A stretch of DNA of 64,000 nucleotides, taken from NCBI RefSeq assembly GCF_025725725.1, contig NZ_CP107020.1, positions 1,860,001-1,924,000 on the forward strand, written 5' to 3'. The notes beneath the pieces were generated by a model. The model made no database searches. It was given only the letters and a program-made list of their open reading frames with translations, and had not been told where the DNA came from. The position numbers were made by a program, and so were the translations under genes. The stretch is from Brachybacterium huguangmaarense (GTDB lineage: Bacteria; Actinomycetota; Actinomycetes; Actinomycetales; Dermabacteraceae). Positions 43,460-51,620 of this stretch are shown one piece after another. The stretch's first letter is position 1. Every line of letters begins with the position of its first letter.

Positions 43460-44898
43460 CGGGCGCCCTCCGCGGGGTCGAGGACGCGCCGGTACAGCGC
43501 GAGCAGCTGGTCGGCCTCGTGCTCCCAGACGAGGCCGGGCGCCGCGGCGTGCGCGTGGTCGCGGTAGGCCTCGGGGCTCTCGAGCAGGGACGAGAGGGTC
43601 GCGGCGAGGTCGGCGGGCTCGTCCTCCTCGAACACGCGGCCGACGCCGAGCGAGGTCACGACCTCGCGGATGTCGGGGAGGTCCGCGGCGGCGACCGGCA
43701 GGCCCGCCCGGATCGACTCGAACAGCTTGTTGGGCAGCGAGTACTCGTACGAGAGGCACGTGGGGCGCACGTGCACGACGGAGACGTCGCCGTCGGCGAG
43801 CGCGGTCGACACCTCGTCGGGGGCCACGGGCCCGACCCGGTGCACGCGTGCGGCGACGCCGAGGGCGTCCGCGCGCTCGCCGAGGGTGCGCAGGTAGGTC
43901 TCCTCGCCGTAGCCGAGCATGACCAGGTGCACGTCCTCGGGCAGCAGGGCGAGCGCGTCGAGCGTCTCCTCGAGGCCGCGCGAGGTGGTGATGCGGCCCC
44001 CGTACGCGATCACCCGGTCGTCCGGGGCGAGTCCGGCGAGCTCGCGCAGCCGGCCGTCCTCGGGGCGCGGGGGCGCGGCGGCCGGCGGGACGTTGCGCAC
44101 GAGCGTCGGGGCGACGGGCAGGGCGTAGCGGCTCTCGAGCCAGCGCACGATCGAGGGGGAGACGCTGATGACGCCCGCGGCGCGCGCCACGCCGAGGCGC
44201 TCGATCGCGGCCTCGACGTGCGGGGCGAGCCAGCGGTCGCCGCGCACGTTGCGCCGCGTCCACAGCTCGTGGGCGTCGTAGACGATGCTCGCGCCCGTCA
44301 GGGCGCGGACGGCGAGCGCCGGTGCGAGCGTGTTGCCGTCGTTGGCGTGCACCACGTCGGGGCGCCAGGCCACGGCGTCGAGGACCGCGAGCACCCAGTA
44401 GTGGCCCAGCGCGAGGGAGCGGAAGGCGCGGTCGCCGAGGTCGGCGGCGCGGCGCACGAGGGCGCTCCGCAGCCGGGCCGCGGGCAGCCGGACCGCGGGC
44501 CGCCGGGACGCGGTCCGGCCGGCGTCGGGCACGACGGCCGGTGCCACGGTGGGTGCAGCCGTGGCGATGCCGGGGGCAGGGGCGCGGCGGCCGGCCGCGG
44601 CGACACGCGCCGTGAGCGGTGCGAGCGCGGGCGCGTAGGTGCGCAGCGAGAACTCGCGCTGACGCGACAGCTCGATCCCGTCGCCGACGTGCGTGAGGCC
44701 CGGGCCGTAGCCCGCCAGGTCGCGCGCGACAGCGATGATCCGGACCTCGGCCCCCGCCGCGCGCAGCGACGCGCACTCCTTGAGCACGCGGGCGTCGTTG
44801 TGGCAGTCGTTGTAGACGAGCACGGCCACGCGCGGGGGGCGCCCGTCGGCGGTCCGCAGCGGAGCGGGCCCGTCGGCACCGGAGGGCAGGGTCGTCAC
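43456..44898 (-). CDS. Glycosyltransferase, GT4-like
   Basis: Predicted GT-B glycosyltransferase of 480 residues. The N-terminal domain has VAVLVYNDCHNDARVLKECASL (about 25-46) and VVHANDGNTLAPAL. A Pro/Ala-rich insert lies at about 95-145. The C-terminal domain has VIAYGGRITTSRGLEETLDAL, HLVMLGYGEE and SLPNKLFESIRAGLPV. GTG at 44898 overlaps the ABC exporter stop codon and the gene overlaps the next by 4 bp. In this operon the exporter could flip the lipid-linked product of the three transferases. Specificity cannot be read from the sequence. Confidence 0.85.
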   Translation of the reverse strand: MTTLPSGADGPAPLRTADGRPPRVAVLVYNDCHNDARVLKECASLRAAGAEVRIIAVARDLAGYGPGLTHVGDGIELSRQREFSLRTYAPALAPLTARVAAAGRRAPAPGIATAAPTVAPAVVPDAGRTASRRPAVRLPAARLRSALVRRAADLGDRAFRSLALGHYWVLAVLDAVAWRPDVVHANDGNTLAPALAVRALTGASIVYDAHELWTRRNVRGDRWLAPHVEAAIERLGVARAAGVISVSPSIVRWLESRYALPVAPTLVRNVPPAAAPPRPEDGRLRELAGLAPDDRVIAYGGRITTSRGLEETLDALALLPEDVHLVMLGYGEETYLRTLGERADALGVAARVHRVGPVAPDEVSTALADGDVSVVHVRPTCLSYEYSLPNKLFESIRAGLPVAAADLPDIREVVTSLGVGRVFEEDEPADLAATLSSLLESPEAYRDHAHAAAPGLVWEHEADQLLALYRRVLDPAEGAR

Positions 44899-46772
44899 AG
44901 GATCTCCGTCCGCTGGTCGGTCAGGGCGTCGGCGAGGGGGTCCGCCTCGCGGGGGTCGGGGGACGCGGTCTCGTCGAGCAGCCCGGCCAGGGCCGCCTGC
45001 CGCGCGAAGTCGGGGGCCTGCTCGACGACCTCGTCGAAGGTGCCGTGCGCGACGAGCTCGGCGTCGCGCAGGAAGCACACCTGGTCGCTGTGGCGGATCG
45101 TGGCCAGGCGGTGGGCCACGACCACGACGGTCACCTGCCCGGCGAGCTCCTTGACGGCGTCGGTCACGGCGGCCTCGGTCGAGGTGTCGAGCGCGCTCGT
45201 GGCCTCGTCCATGAACAGCACGCTCGGGGAGTCGTAGAGCGCCCGGGCGATGCCGAGGCGCTGGCGCTGCCCGCCGGACAGGGCCATGCCGCCCTCGCCG
45301 ACCGTGCCCCAGATGCCGTCGGGCCGCGACTCGATCACGTCGAGCAGCTGGGCCCGTCGCAGCGCATCGCGCACCCGCTCCTCGTCGATGTTCGCGTCCT
45401 CCCACGTGAGGGCGACGTTGTGTGCGACCGAGGAGTCGAACAGGGCGACCTGCTGGGGCACGTAGCCGACCCGGCGCCGCCACGCCCGGATGCACTGGGG
45501 CAGGGGGACGCCGTCGACGTAGAGGGTGCCCGAGGACGGCGTGAGCAGGCCCAGCATGATGTCCACGAGCGTCGACTTGCCCGAGCCGGACTCGCCCACG
45601 AGCGCGAGGGTCGAGCCGAACGGCAGGGTGAGCGAGATGTCGCGCACGGCGGCGGCCTCGGAGCCCGGGTAGGTGAAGGAGACCCCGTCGAGCACGAGCT
45701 CGTGGGTCTCGCCCGCGAGCTCGGTGCCGCTCAGGGTCTCGGTGTGGGCGGCGCGGTGGGCGCGGCCGGTGCGGATCTCCTCGAGCACGCGCTCGGCGTA
45801 GGGCATGTTCGCGCCCGTCTGGCCCATGATCGTCTGGAAGCGGGTGAGGGAGGGCACGAGGCGGAAGCCGGCCACCCCGAACAGGGCGAGCGAGGTGAGC
45901 GCGCCGGGCATGCCGTTCTGCGCGTAGCCGATGCCGGCGGCGATCGCGAGGCCGCCCACGAGGGCGATCTCGAGCACGTAGCGGGGGACCGAGCCGAGGA
46001 AGGTCTGGTCGGCGCGCGACTGCGATGCGCGCCGGCGCACCGAGAGCACGACGTCCTCGACCTCCTGCGCCTTGTCGCGCAGCGTGATCTCCTTGAGCGA
46101 CTGGACCATCTCGGCGACCAGGCGCACCGAGCGGGTCGAGTAGGTGCGGTTGTCGCGGCCGGCGGCGACCGCACGGCGCAGCACCCAGCGGTAGAGCAGC
46201 ACCACCACGAGCGCGAAGTAGACGCCCGCGACGAGGGCGACCATGGGCTGGGCGACGACGAGCACGACGAGCACCGCGACGAACGTCGAGACCTCGCCCA
46301 TGAGCTGCGTGAACGGGACCAGCACGCCCGTCACCGTCGACGCGACGCCCACGTCGGTCGAGCGCACGAGGTCCGTCGAGTTGCGCTTCAGGCGGTCGGT
46401 CCACGGGGCGTAGAAGAAGGCGTCGAGCAGCTGCGCGCCGAGCGCCTGCTCGAAGCGCGCGAAGCGGCGGGTCGAGGCGCGCTGCACGCAGATCGCCGCG
46501 ACGTCCTTGGCGATGATGAGCGCGCACACGGCCACGAGGGCGCCCGCGAACTGCCCCGGCGTGCTGAGCGTCCAGCCGACGAGGGGCACGTGCACCGAGC
46601 TGCCCGAGAGCATCGGCCCGAGCAGGAGCGCGAGCAGGCCGAGCGCCGCGATGTCGAGGAAGGCGAGGGAGCCGAGGATCGCCGCGAAGACGAGGATGAA
46701 GCGCGAGGAGCCCGGGGGCAGGACCGCGAGCAGCCGGCGGATGATGGTCAGGAGCGCCTTCACGTCGGCCAT
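44895..46772 (-). CDS. ABC exporter, fused membrane and ATPase domains (PglK/MsbA-like)
   Basis: Half-transporter of 625 residues that would work as a dimer. Residues about 20-330 are a six-helix exporter domain, and residues about 355-590 an ATPase with Walker A GESGSGKST, Q-loop VGYVPQQVALFD, signature ALSGGQRQRLG, Walker B VLFMDEATSALD and H-loop VVAHRL. It heads a minus-strand operon of three glycosyltransferase genes, all coupled by 4-bp overlaps. That favours a role in flipping a lipid-linked oligosaccharide, as PglK does, over drug export. The ATG at 46772 starts divergently from the epimerase gene. Confidence 0.88.
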   Translation of the reverse strand: MADVKALLTIIRRLLAVLPPGSSRFILVFAAILGSLAFLDIAALGLLALLLGPMLSGSSVHVPLVGWTLSTPGQFAGALVAVCALIIAKDVAAICVQRASTRRFARFEQALGAQLLDAFFYAPWTDRLKRNSTDLVRSTDVGVASTVTGVLVPFTQLMGEVSTFVAVLVVLVVAQPMVALVAGVYFALVVVLLYRWVLRRAVAAGRDNRTYSTRSVRLVAEMVQSLKEITLRDKAQEVEDVVLSVRRRASQSRADQTFLGSVPRYVLEIALVGGLAIAAGIGYAQNGMPGALTSLALFGVAGFRLVPSLTRFQTIMGQTGANMPYAERVLEEIRTGRAHRAAHTETLSGTELAGETHELVLDGVSFTYPGSEAAAVRDISLTLPFGSTLALVGESGSGKSTLVDIMLGLLTPSSGTLYVDGVPLPQCIRAWRRRVGYVPQQVALFDSSVAHNVALTWEDANIDEERVRDALRRAQLLDVIESRPDGIWGTVGEGGMALSGGQRQRLGIARALYDSPSVLFMDEATSALDTSTEAAVTDAVKELAGQVTVVVVAHRLATIRHSDQVCFLRDAELVAHGTFDEVVEQAPDFARQAALAGLLDETASPDPREADPLADALTDQRTEIL

Positions 46773-46792
46773 GCTACGGGCCCTCGGCCCGG

Positions 46793-46798
46793 TACAGT
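46793..46798 (+). promoter_or_regulatory. Candidate -10 element of the epimerase gene
   Basis: TACAGT lies in the 69-bp divergent gap, about 43 nt before the GTG of the epimerase gene. GGAGGA at about 46828-46833 then acts as ribosome-binding site. No -35 element is clear. Confidence 0.35.
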
Positions 46799-46841
46799 CG
46801 CTCGTGTCGCACCCGTGCCCGGAAGGTGGAGGACCCGTCGC

Positions 46842-47909
46842 GTGAAGATCCTGTCCGTCGTGGGCGCGCGCCCGCAGTTCGTCAAGCTCGCGGCGATCGC
46901 CGACGCCGCCGCCCGCCGCCCCGACGTCGAGCATGTGATCGTGCACACGGGACAGCACTACGACGCCGCCCTGAGCGACGTGTTCTTCGCCGATCTGCGG
47001 ATCCCCGCCCCGGACGTGAACCTCGCCGTCGGCTCCTCGAGCCACGGCCGCCAGACGGGCGCGATGCTCGCCGCGATGGACGACGTGCTCGAGCAGCACC
47101 GCCCCGACTGGACCCTCGTCTACGGCGACACCAACTCGACGCTCGCGGGCACCCTCGCGGCCGTCAAGCTGCACCTGCCCGTCGCCCACCTCGAGGCGGG
47201 GCTGCGCTCCTTCAACCGGCGCATGCCCGAGGAGCACAACCGGGTGCTGACCGACCACGCGGCCGACCTGCTGCTGGCCCCGACCGAGTTCGCGCGCGGG
47301 CATCTGGCCGCCGAGGGCCTCGCGGCGCGCACCCTCGTGATCGGCGACGTCATGACCGACGTGTGCCTGCGCGTCGCCCGCTCGGCGGGCGACGCCGCGC
47401 CGCGCCTGCCCGAGGGCGTGGACCCCGCGGCCGACTACGCGGTCGCGACGCTGCACCGCGCCGACAACACCGACGACCCCGCGCGCCTGCGAGCCCTCGT
47501 CGAGGCGCTGCACGCCCTGCCGCTGCCGGTCGCGCTGCTCGCGCATCCGCGCCTCGTGGCGGCGGCCGCCGCGGCCGGGGTCGAGCTCGGCGGCGGCGCC
47601 GTGCACGTGTCCGAGCCCCTGACCTACCCCGACCTGGTCCACGCCGTGCAGCGCGCACGGGCCGTCGTCACCGACTCCGGCGGCCTCCAGAAGGAGGCCT
47701 ACCTGCTGGGCGTGCCCACGACGACCGTGCGCACCGAGACCGAGTGGGTCGAGACCCTCGAGGACGGCTGGAACCGCCTGGCCCCCGAGCCCGGCGACCT
47801 CGCCGCGGCCGTCGCGCGCCCCCGCCCCGAGACCGAGCGGGACGCCGTGTACGGCGACGGGCACGCCGCCGAGCGCGCGGTCGACGCCCTCCGGGAGCGT
47901 GCCCGATGA
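46842..47909 (+). CDS. wecB: UDP-N-acetylglucosamine 2-epimerase family protein (WecB/WbpI-like)
   Basis: Non-hydrolysing epimerase of 355 residues: SVVGARPQFVKLA at the N-terminus, HTGQHYD, GDTNSTLAG, HLEAGLRSFNRRMPEEHNR and TDSGGLQKEA. The SFNxxMPEExNR stretch resembles WbpI-type enzymes, which act on UDP-2,3-diacetamido-glucuronic acid, more than classical WecB (which has Trp-Pro-Glu-Glu-Ala here); this comparison is from memory. With the wbpB, wbpE and wbpD homologues at 33465-36420 it would yield the manno-configured diamino sugar. The GTG at 46842 follows GGAGGA by 8 nt. The stop overlaps the next gene. Confidence 0.88.
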   Translation: MKILSVVGARPQFVKLAAIADAAARRPDVEHVIVHTGQHYDAALSDVFFADLRIPAPDVNLAVGSSSHGRQTGAMLAAMDDVLEQHRPDWTLVYGDTNSTLAGTLAAVKLHLPVAHLEAGLRSFNRRMPEEHNRVLTDHAADLLLAPTEFARGHLAAEGLAARTLVIGDVMTDVCLRVARSAGDAAPRLPEGVDPAADYAVATLHRADNTDDPARLRALVEALHALPLPVALLAHPRLVAAAAAAGVELGGGAVHVSEPLTYPDLVHAVQRARAVVTDSGGLQKEAYLLGVPTTTVRTETEWVETLEDGWNRLAPEPGDLAAAVARPRPETERDAVYGDGHAAERAVDALRERAR

Positions 47910-49087
47910 GGCGCCGCCGCGCACGGCGCGGGGAGGGCCGGCCGCACGTCGTCGTCGCGACCCGCGTGTTCACGCCCGAGCCGGTCGCTGCGGCGTTCCG
48001 CGAGGAGGCCCTGGCACGCGCCCTCGAGGAGGCCGGGGCCGACGTCACCGTGCTCACCACGCGCGACCCCGCCGCCGCTCCCGCGGTCGACCGGGTGCGC
48101 CGGGTGTCCCGCCTGCCCGTCAAGCGCGACCGCAAGGGCCAGGTGCGCGGCTACGCCTCCTACCTCAGCTTCGACCTGCCGCTCGCGCTGCGCCTGCTGC
48201 TCGTGCGGCGCGTCGACGCGATCGTGAGCGAGCCGCCGCCCACGACGGGAGCGGTCGTGATGGCGCTCGCCGCCGTGCGCCGCGTGCCCTACACGTTCTA
48301 CGCGGCCGACGTGTGGTCCGATGCGACCGACAGCGTCGGCGGCGTGCCCGGCCCGGTCCGCCGGGCCGTGCGTCTCGCCGAGACCCTCGTGTGGCGCGGC
48401 GCGGCGCGCGTGCTCACGATCTCCCCGGGCGTCGACCACCGGGTCGAGGTGCTCACCGCGGGCCGCGCGCGGACCGCCATGATCGGCAACGGCATCGACA
48501 CCGAGACCTTCTGCCCCGACGGCCCCGACGCGGGCGAGGCGGGCCCCTACTTCGTCTACGCCGGCACCGTCTCGGAGTGGCAGGGCGCCTCCGTGTTCGT
48601 CGAGGCCTTCGCCGCCGTGCGCCACGAGCACCCGGACGCGCGCCTGCTGTTCTTCTCCGAGGGCAGCGGCCGCGAGGAGCTCGAGACGCACGTGCGCCGG
48701 CAGGGCCTGACGGGCATCGAGTTCCGGGACAAGGTGCCGCCGGCCGAGGTGGCCCGCCACCTGCGCGGGGCCGCCGCGGGGCTGTCGTCCATCACCCCGG
48801 GGCAGGGCTACGAGTTCGCCCTGCCCACCAAGATCTACGCCGCGACCGCGACGGGCACCCCGGTGATCCATGCGGGCGAGGGCGCCGCCCACGACCGTAT
48901 CGCGGCCGGCGGCCTCGGCTGGGCCTGCCGCTACGACGCCGACGAGGTCGCGAGGGCGATGCGCGGCGCCCTGCGCGGTGAGAGCCGGCCGACGCGCGAG
49001 CATCTGCGGGCGTGGACGCTCGAGAACGCCTCCCTGCACGGGTGCGCGGCCCACGGCGCCGCCGAGGTGCTCGAGACCCTCCGCTGA
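47906..49087 (+). CDS. Glycosyltransferase, GT4 family
   Basis: Predicted GT-B glycosyltransferase of 393 residues. Motifs: VVVATRVFTPEPVAAAFR near residue 17, YTFYAADVWSDAT near 130 (typical of GT4 enzymes such as WcaI-like proteins), MIGNGIDTETFCPDG entering the C-terminal domain, FVYAGTVSEWQGASVFVEAF, and the acceptor-site region ITPGQGYEFALPTKIYA. It overlaps the epimerase gene by 4 bp, so it probably uses the sugar that enzyme makes. Convergent with the DUF6541-like gene across 17 bp. Confidence 0.86.
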   Translation: MRRRRARRGEGRPHVVVATRVFTPEPVAAAFREEALARALEEAGADVTVLTTRDPAAAPAVDRVRRVSRLPVKRDRKGQVRGYASYLSFDLPLALRLLLVRRVDAIVSEPPPTTGAVVMALAAVRRVPYTFYAADVWSDATDSVGGVPGPVRRAVRLAETLVWRGAARVLTISPGVDHRVEVLTAGRARTAMIGNGIDTETFCPDGPDAGEAGPYFVYAGTVSEWQGASVFVEAFAAVRHEHPDARLLFFSEGSGREELETHVRRQGLTGIEFRDKVPPAEVARHLRGAAAGLSSITPGQGYEFALPTKIYAATATGTPVIHAGEGAAHDRIAAGGLGWACRYDADEVARAMRGALRGESRPTREHLRAWTLENASLHGCAAHGAAEVLETLR

Positions 49088-49104
49088 CGCGGCCCCGGGG
49101 GGCC

Positions 49105-51066
49105 TCAGCCCGCGTCGCAGTCGACCTCGATCAGGCGGGAATGGCTCGTGGAGAACAGCACCGTGCCGAGCGAGGGGTCGGCGCGGTTGATGAGGTCGTA
49201 GCCCGCGTGGTACTGGTACGGCAGGCGCTCGACGTAGACGTAGCGCACGCCGGCGTCGACGAGGGTGCGGCACGCCGCGGGATCCGTCGAGGCCGTCCCG
49301 ACGGCCCGCAGGAGAGCCCGGTCCTCCGACGTCGTGGCCATGCCCGCCACCGGGAAGCGCACCGTCTGCCCGTCGAGGGCGTACAGGTGCGCCGCCCCCG
49401 AGAAGGGGCTCGCGAGCAGCGTCGCGTCGTGGTCCATGTGCGGCTCGACCCGCGCGAACTGCTCGAGCTCGTCGGCCTGGAGGAAGCGCCCGCGTCCGGG
49501 GTAGTCGAGCTGGGCGTTCATGCGCGCGTGGTCGAGCCGGGAGGGGATCGAGGCGCCCGCGATCGCGACCGCGATCACGACGAGCGCGACGGTGATCGCC
49601 GCGGGGCCCCGGCCGCGACGCTCGCGGCGCGTGCCCAGGAGGCGGGAGAGCACGGCCAGGCCCGGCACCACGAGCAGGCACGTGAGCATCGTCAGCGGCA
49701 TCGAGATCCGGTCCTGGCCGCGGTAGAACAGGATCGACAGGTTCGCCGTCGAGTCGATCGCGGCGTCGTAGTAGAGGACCGCGACGACGAGCCACGCGAC
49801 GCTCGCCCAGCGCGCCGGGCTGCGCCACGAGACGACGAGCCCGGGCCACCACAGCACGGCGAGCACGACCCCGAGGGCCATCGGCCACACCGTGAGCAGG
49901 CCGAGGGCGATCTCGCCGATCGCCTGCCACCACGGGACCACGAGCCCGCCCACGAAGTCCGTCACCATCGACGACAGCGGCGTCCAGGTGAGCAGCGCGA
50001 CGGGCACGAGCAGGGCCAGGGGCACGAGCAGGAGCAGCATGCGACGGCGGCCGCGGGTCTCGGAGAGCGCCGTGGTCGCGGTCAGGACCGCGAGCAGGAG
50101 GAGGGCCATCACGGCGCAGTTGGGCTGGAGCAGGGCCAGGCCCAGGCCGCCGAGGGCAAGCACGGCGACGGCCGCGACCGCGGTCCGCACCGGCCGTGCG
50201 GCCGCGCCCCCTGTGCGCGCGAGGAGCGCGCGCCACAGCAGCACGGCGGCCGCGAGCAGCCCGGGCAGCATCGAGAAGCCCGTCAGGTTCGGGATGGCCG
50301 ACAGGTGCAGCCATTCGTCGACCGGCGTGGCCGGGGCGAGCAGGGCGGCCACGGCCGCGGCGAAGGGACCCCAGCGGTGCTGGGGCCACAGCACGCGCGC
50401 GAGGATCGCGATCCCGAGCACCCAGGGCACGACGGCCAGGACCGCGGTCGCGCCGTTGAGCAGCACCGGGATGGGCGCGCCCGGCATGAGGCTCGCGAGA
50501 TCGTGGAACGCCGCGGGATACGGGACGGCGCGTCCCTCGGTGTTGGAGATCGTGCCCAGGTGCAGCGAGGAGCCGTCACCGGTCGCGCGGATGTGCCGCA
50601 GCGCCGTCAGGTGGTACAGCGTGTCCCAGCGCTCGAGCACGCCGTCGGCGCGGCCGAACGCGACCGCGAGCGGGCCGAGCGCGATCACGGCGGCCCCCGC
50701 GAGCCACCAGCGGCCGTGGGGCACCCCGGCGATGAGCGGCGCCCGGGGGTCGACCCGCAGCCCGGCGGGCGCCTCGTCCACGCGCTCCGTGTCGCGGGTG
50801 TCGAGCCCAAGGCCGGCACGCCGCGCGAGGGCGGCGAGCAGGGCGAGCACGGCCATCGTGGCGAGGAACGGCAGAAGCGACCAGCGCACACCGAGCGCCG
50901 CCGCGCCGACGGCGCCCAGCCCCGCGCCGGCGGCGCCGAGGGCGGGGGCCAGGCCCAGCATGACGAGGCGGTCGGCGCCCAGCAGGCGCAGCACGAGGGC
51001 TCCGGGCACGACGGCGCACGCGAGCACGAGGGCGGCGCTCGCCACCAGCCAGAGCAGGTCCGTCAT
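49105..51066 (-). CDS. Polytopic membrane protein, DUF6541-like, putative GT-C-type transferase or polymerase
   Basis: Membrane protein of 653 residues, paralogous to the protein encoded at 37947-40016. About twelve hydrophobic helices and a C-terminal extracytoplasmic domain of some 130 residues are visible. The first large outer loop has RWDTLYHLTALRHIRATGDG and later YPAAFHDLASLMPG, matching YDAFFHYSALAFIRADGD and YPTTWHMVASLLPG in the paralogue. The conserved Asp/His spacing is compatible with a GT-C fold. It lies 36 bp downstream of the DUF2304 gene and dehydrogenase gene on the same strand. Activity is unproven. Confidence 0.72.
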   Translation of the reverse strand: MTDLLWLVASAALVLACAVVPGALVLRLLGADRLVMLGLAPALGAAGAGLGAVGAAALGVRWSLLPFLATMAVLALLAALARRAGLGLDTRDTERVDEAPAGLRVDPRAPLIAGVPHGRWWLAGAAVIALGPLAVAFGRADGVLERWDTLYHLTALRHIRATGDGSSLHLGTISNTEGRAVPYPAAFHDLASLMPGAPIPVLLNGATAVLAVVPWVLGIAILARVLWPQHRWGPFAAAVAALLAPATPVDEWLHLSAIPNLTGFSMLPGLLAAAVLLWRALLARTGGAAARPVRTAVAAVAVLALGGLGLALLQPNCAVMALLLLAVLTATTALSETRGRRRMLLLLVPLALLVPVALLTWTPLSSMVTDFVGGLVVPWWQAIGEIALGLLTVWPMALGVVLAVLWWPGLVVSWRSPARWASVAWLVVAVLYYDAAIDSTANLSILFYRGQDRISMPLTMLTCLLVVPGLAVLSRLLGTRRERRGRGPAAITVALVVIAVAIAGASIPSRLDHARMNAQLDYPGRGRFLQADELEQFARVEPHMDHDATLLASPFSGAAHLYALDGQTVRFPVAGMATTSEDRALLRAVGTASTDPAACRTLVDAGVRYVYVERLPYQYHAGYDLINRADPSLGTVLFSTSHSRLIEVDCDAG

Positions 51067-51102
51067 CGGGTCGACGGGACGGCGGTCATCGACGTCATGG
51101 GC

Positions 51103-51615
51103 TCAGCGCTGCCCGTCCGCCGGCTCGACGGGGGCGGCCTCGACGGGGGCGGCCTCGATGGGGGCGGTCTCGAGGGGCACGGGCGTGGACGGCGGGAGGG
51201 TCGGCGGGGCGAGGACGCGCTCGCGGTAGGCCGCGGGCGGCTCGGCCTCGTCGAGCGCGAGGCGCCGCGCGAGGTACGTCGTGCGCTTCTCCTCGTTCTT
51301 GGCGCGCGCCTCCTGGACGGCGATCATGCCCAGCAGCACCACGACCGTCGCGTACAGCAGCAGGTCCGCGCCACGGCCGACCCCCACCAGGTTCGCGAGG
51401 CGCGACATGAGGCTCGGGACCATCACGGCGAACACGGCGAACACCGCGAACGCGATCGTCAGCAGCCGGCGCACCGCGAGCTGCTTGGCGCCGCGCTTCA
51501 TGACGAGCCACAGCGCGATGCCGAGGATGCCGGCGATCAGCAGCAGCTGGATCACGAGCGCGCGGCCTCCCGAGCCGCTCGGCCCGAGCGCGAGGAGCAC
51601 GTCATGGGGGTCCAT
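51103..51615 (-). CDS. DUF2304 small membrane protein
   Basis: Protein of 170 residues with three hydrophobic helices (about 21-40, 50-70 and 82-100), then a charged cytoplasmic tail. The layout fits the DUF2304 family, whose genes often sit with GT2 polyprenyl-phosphate glycosyltransferases in polysaccharide clusters; such a GT2 gene lies at 53113-53796. The tail contains EEKRTTYLARRLALDEAEPPAAYRER and ends in a short Ala-Pro-Val-Glu-Ala repeat encoded by a tandem DNA repeat. It starts at ATG 51615, 5 nt after the dehydrogenase stop codon. A role as partner or anchor of the transferase is inferred. Confidence 0.78.
   Translation of the reverse strand: MDPHDVLLALGPSGSGGRALVIQLLLIAGILGIALWLVMKRGAKQLAVRRLLTIAFAVFAVFAVMVPSLMSRLANLVGVGRGADLLLYATVVVLLGMIAVQEARAKNEEKRTTYLARRLALDEAEPPAAYRERVLAPPTLPPSTPVPLETAPIEAAPVEAAPVEPADGQR
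51124..51168. repeat. Three tandem 15-bp units within the DUF2304 gene
   Basis: Units at 51124-51138, 51139-51153 and 51154-51168 (consensus CTCGACGGGGGCGGC, the third with two changes) encode Ala-Pro-Val/Ile-Glu-Ala on the minus strand. Being a multiple of three, copy changes would alter tail length without a frameshift. Confidence 0.85.
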
Positions 51616-51620
51616 CGGGA

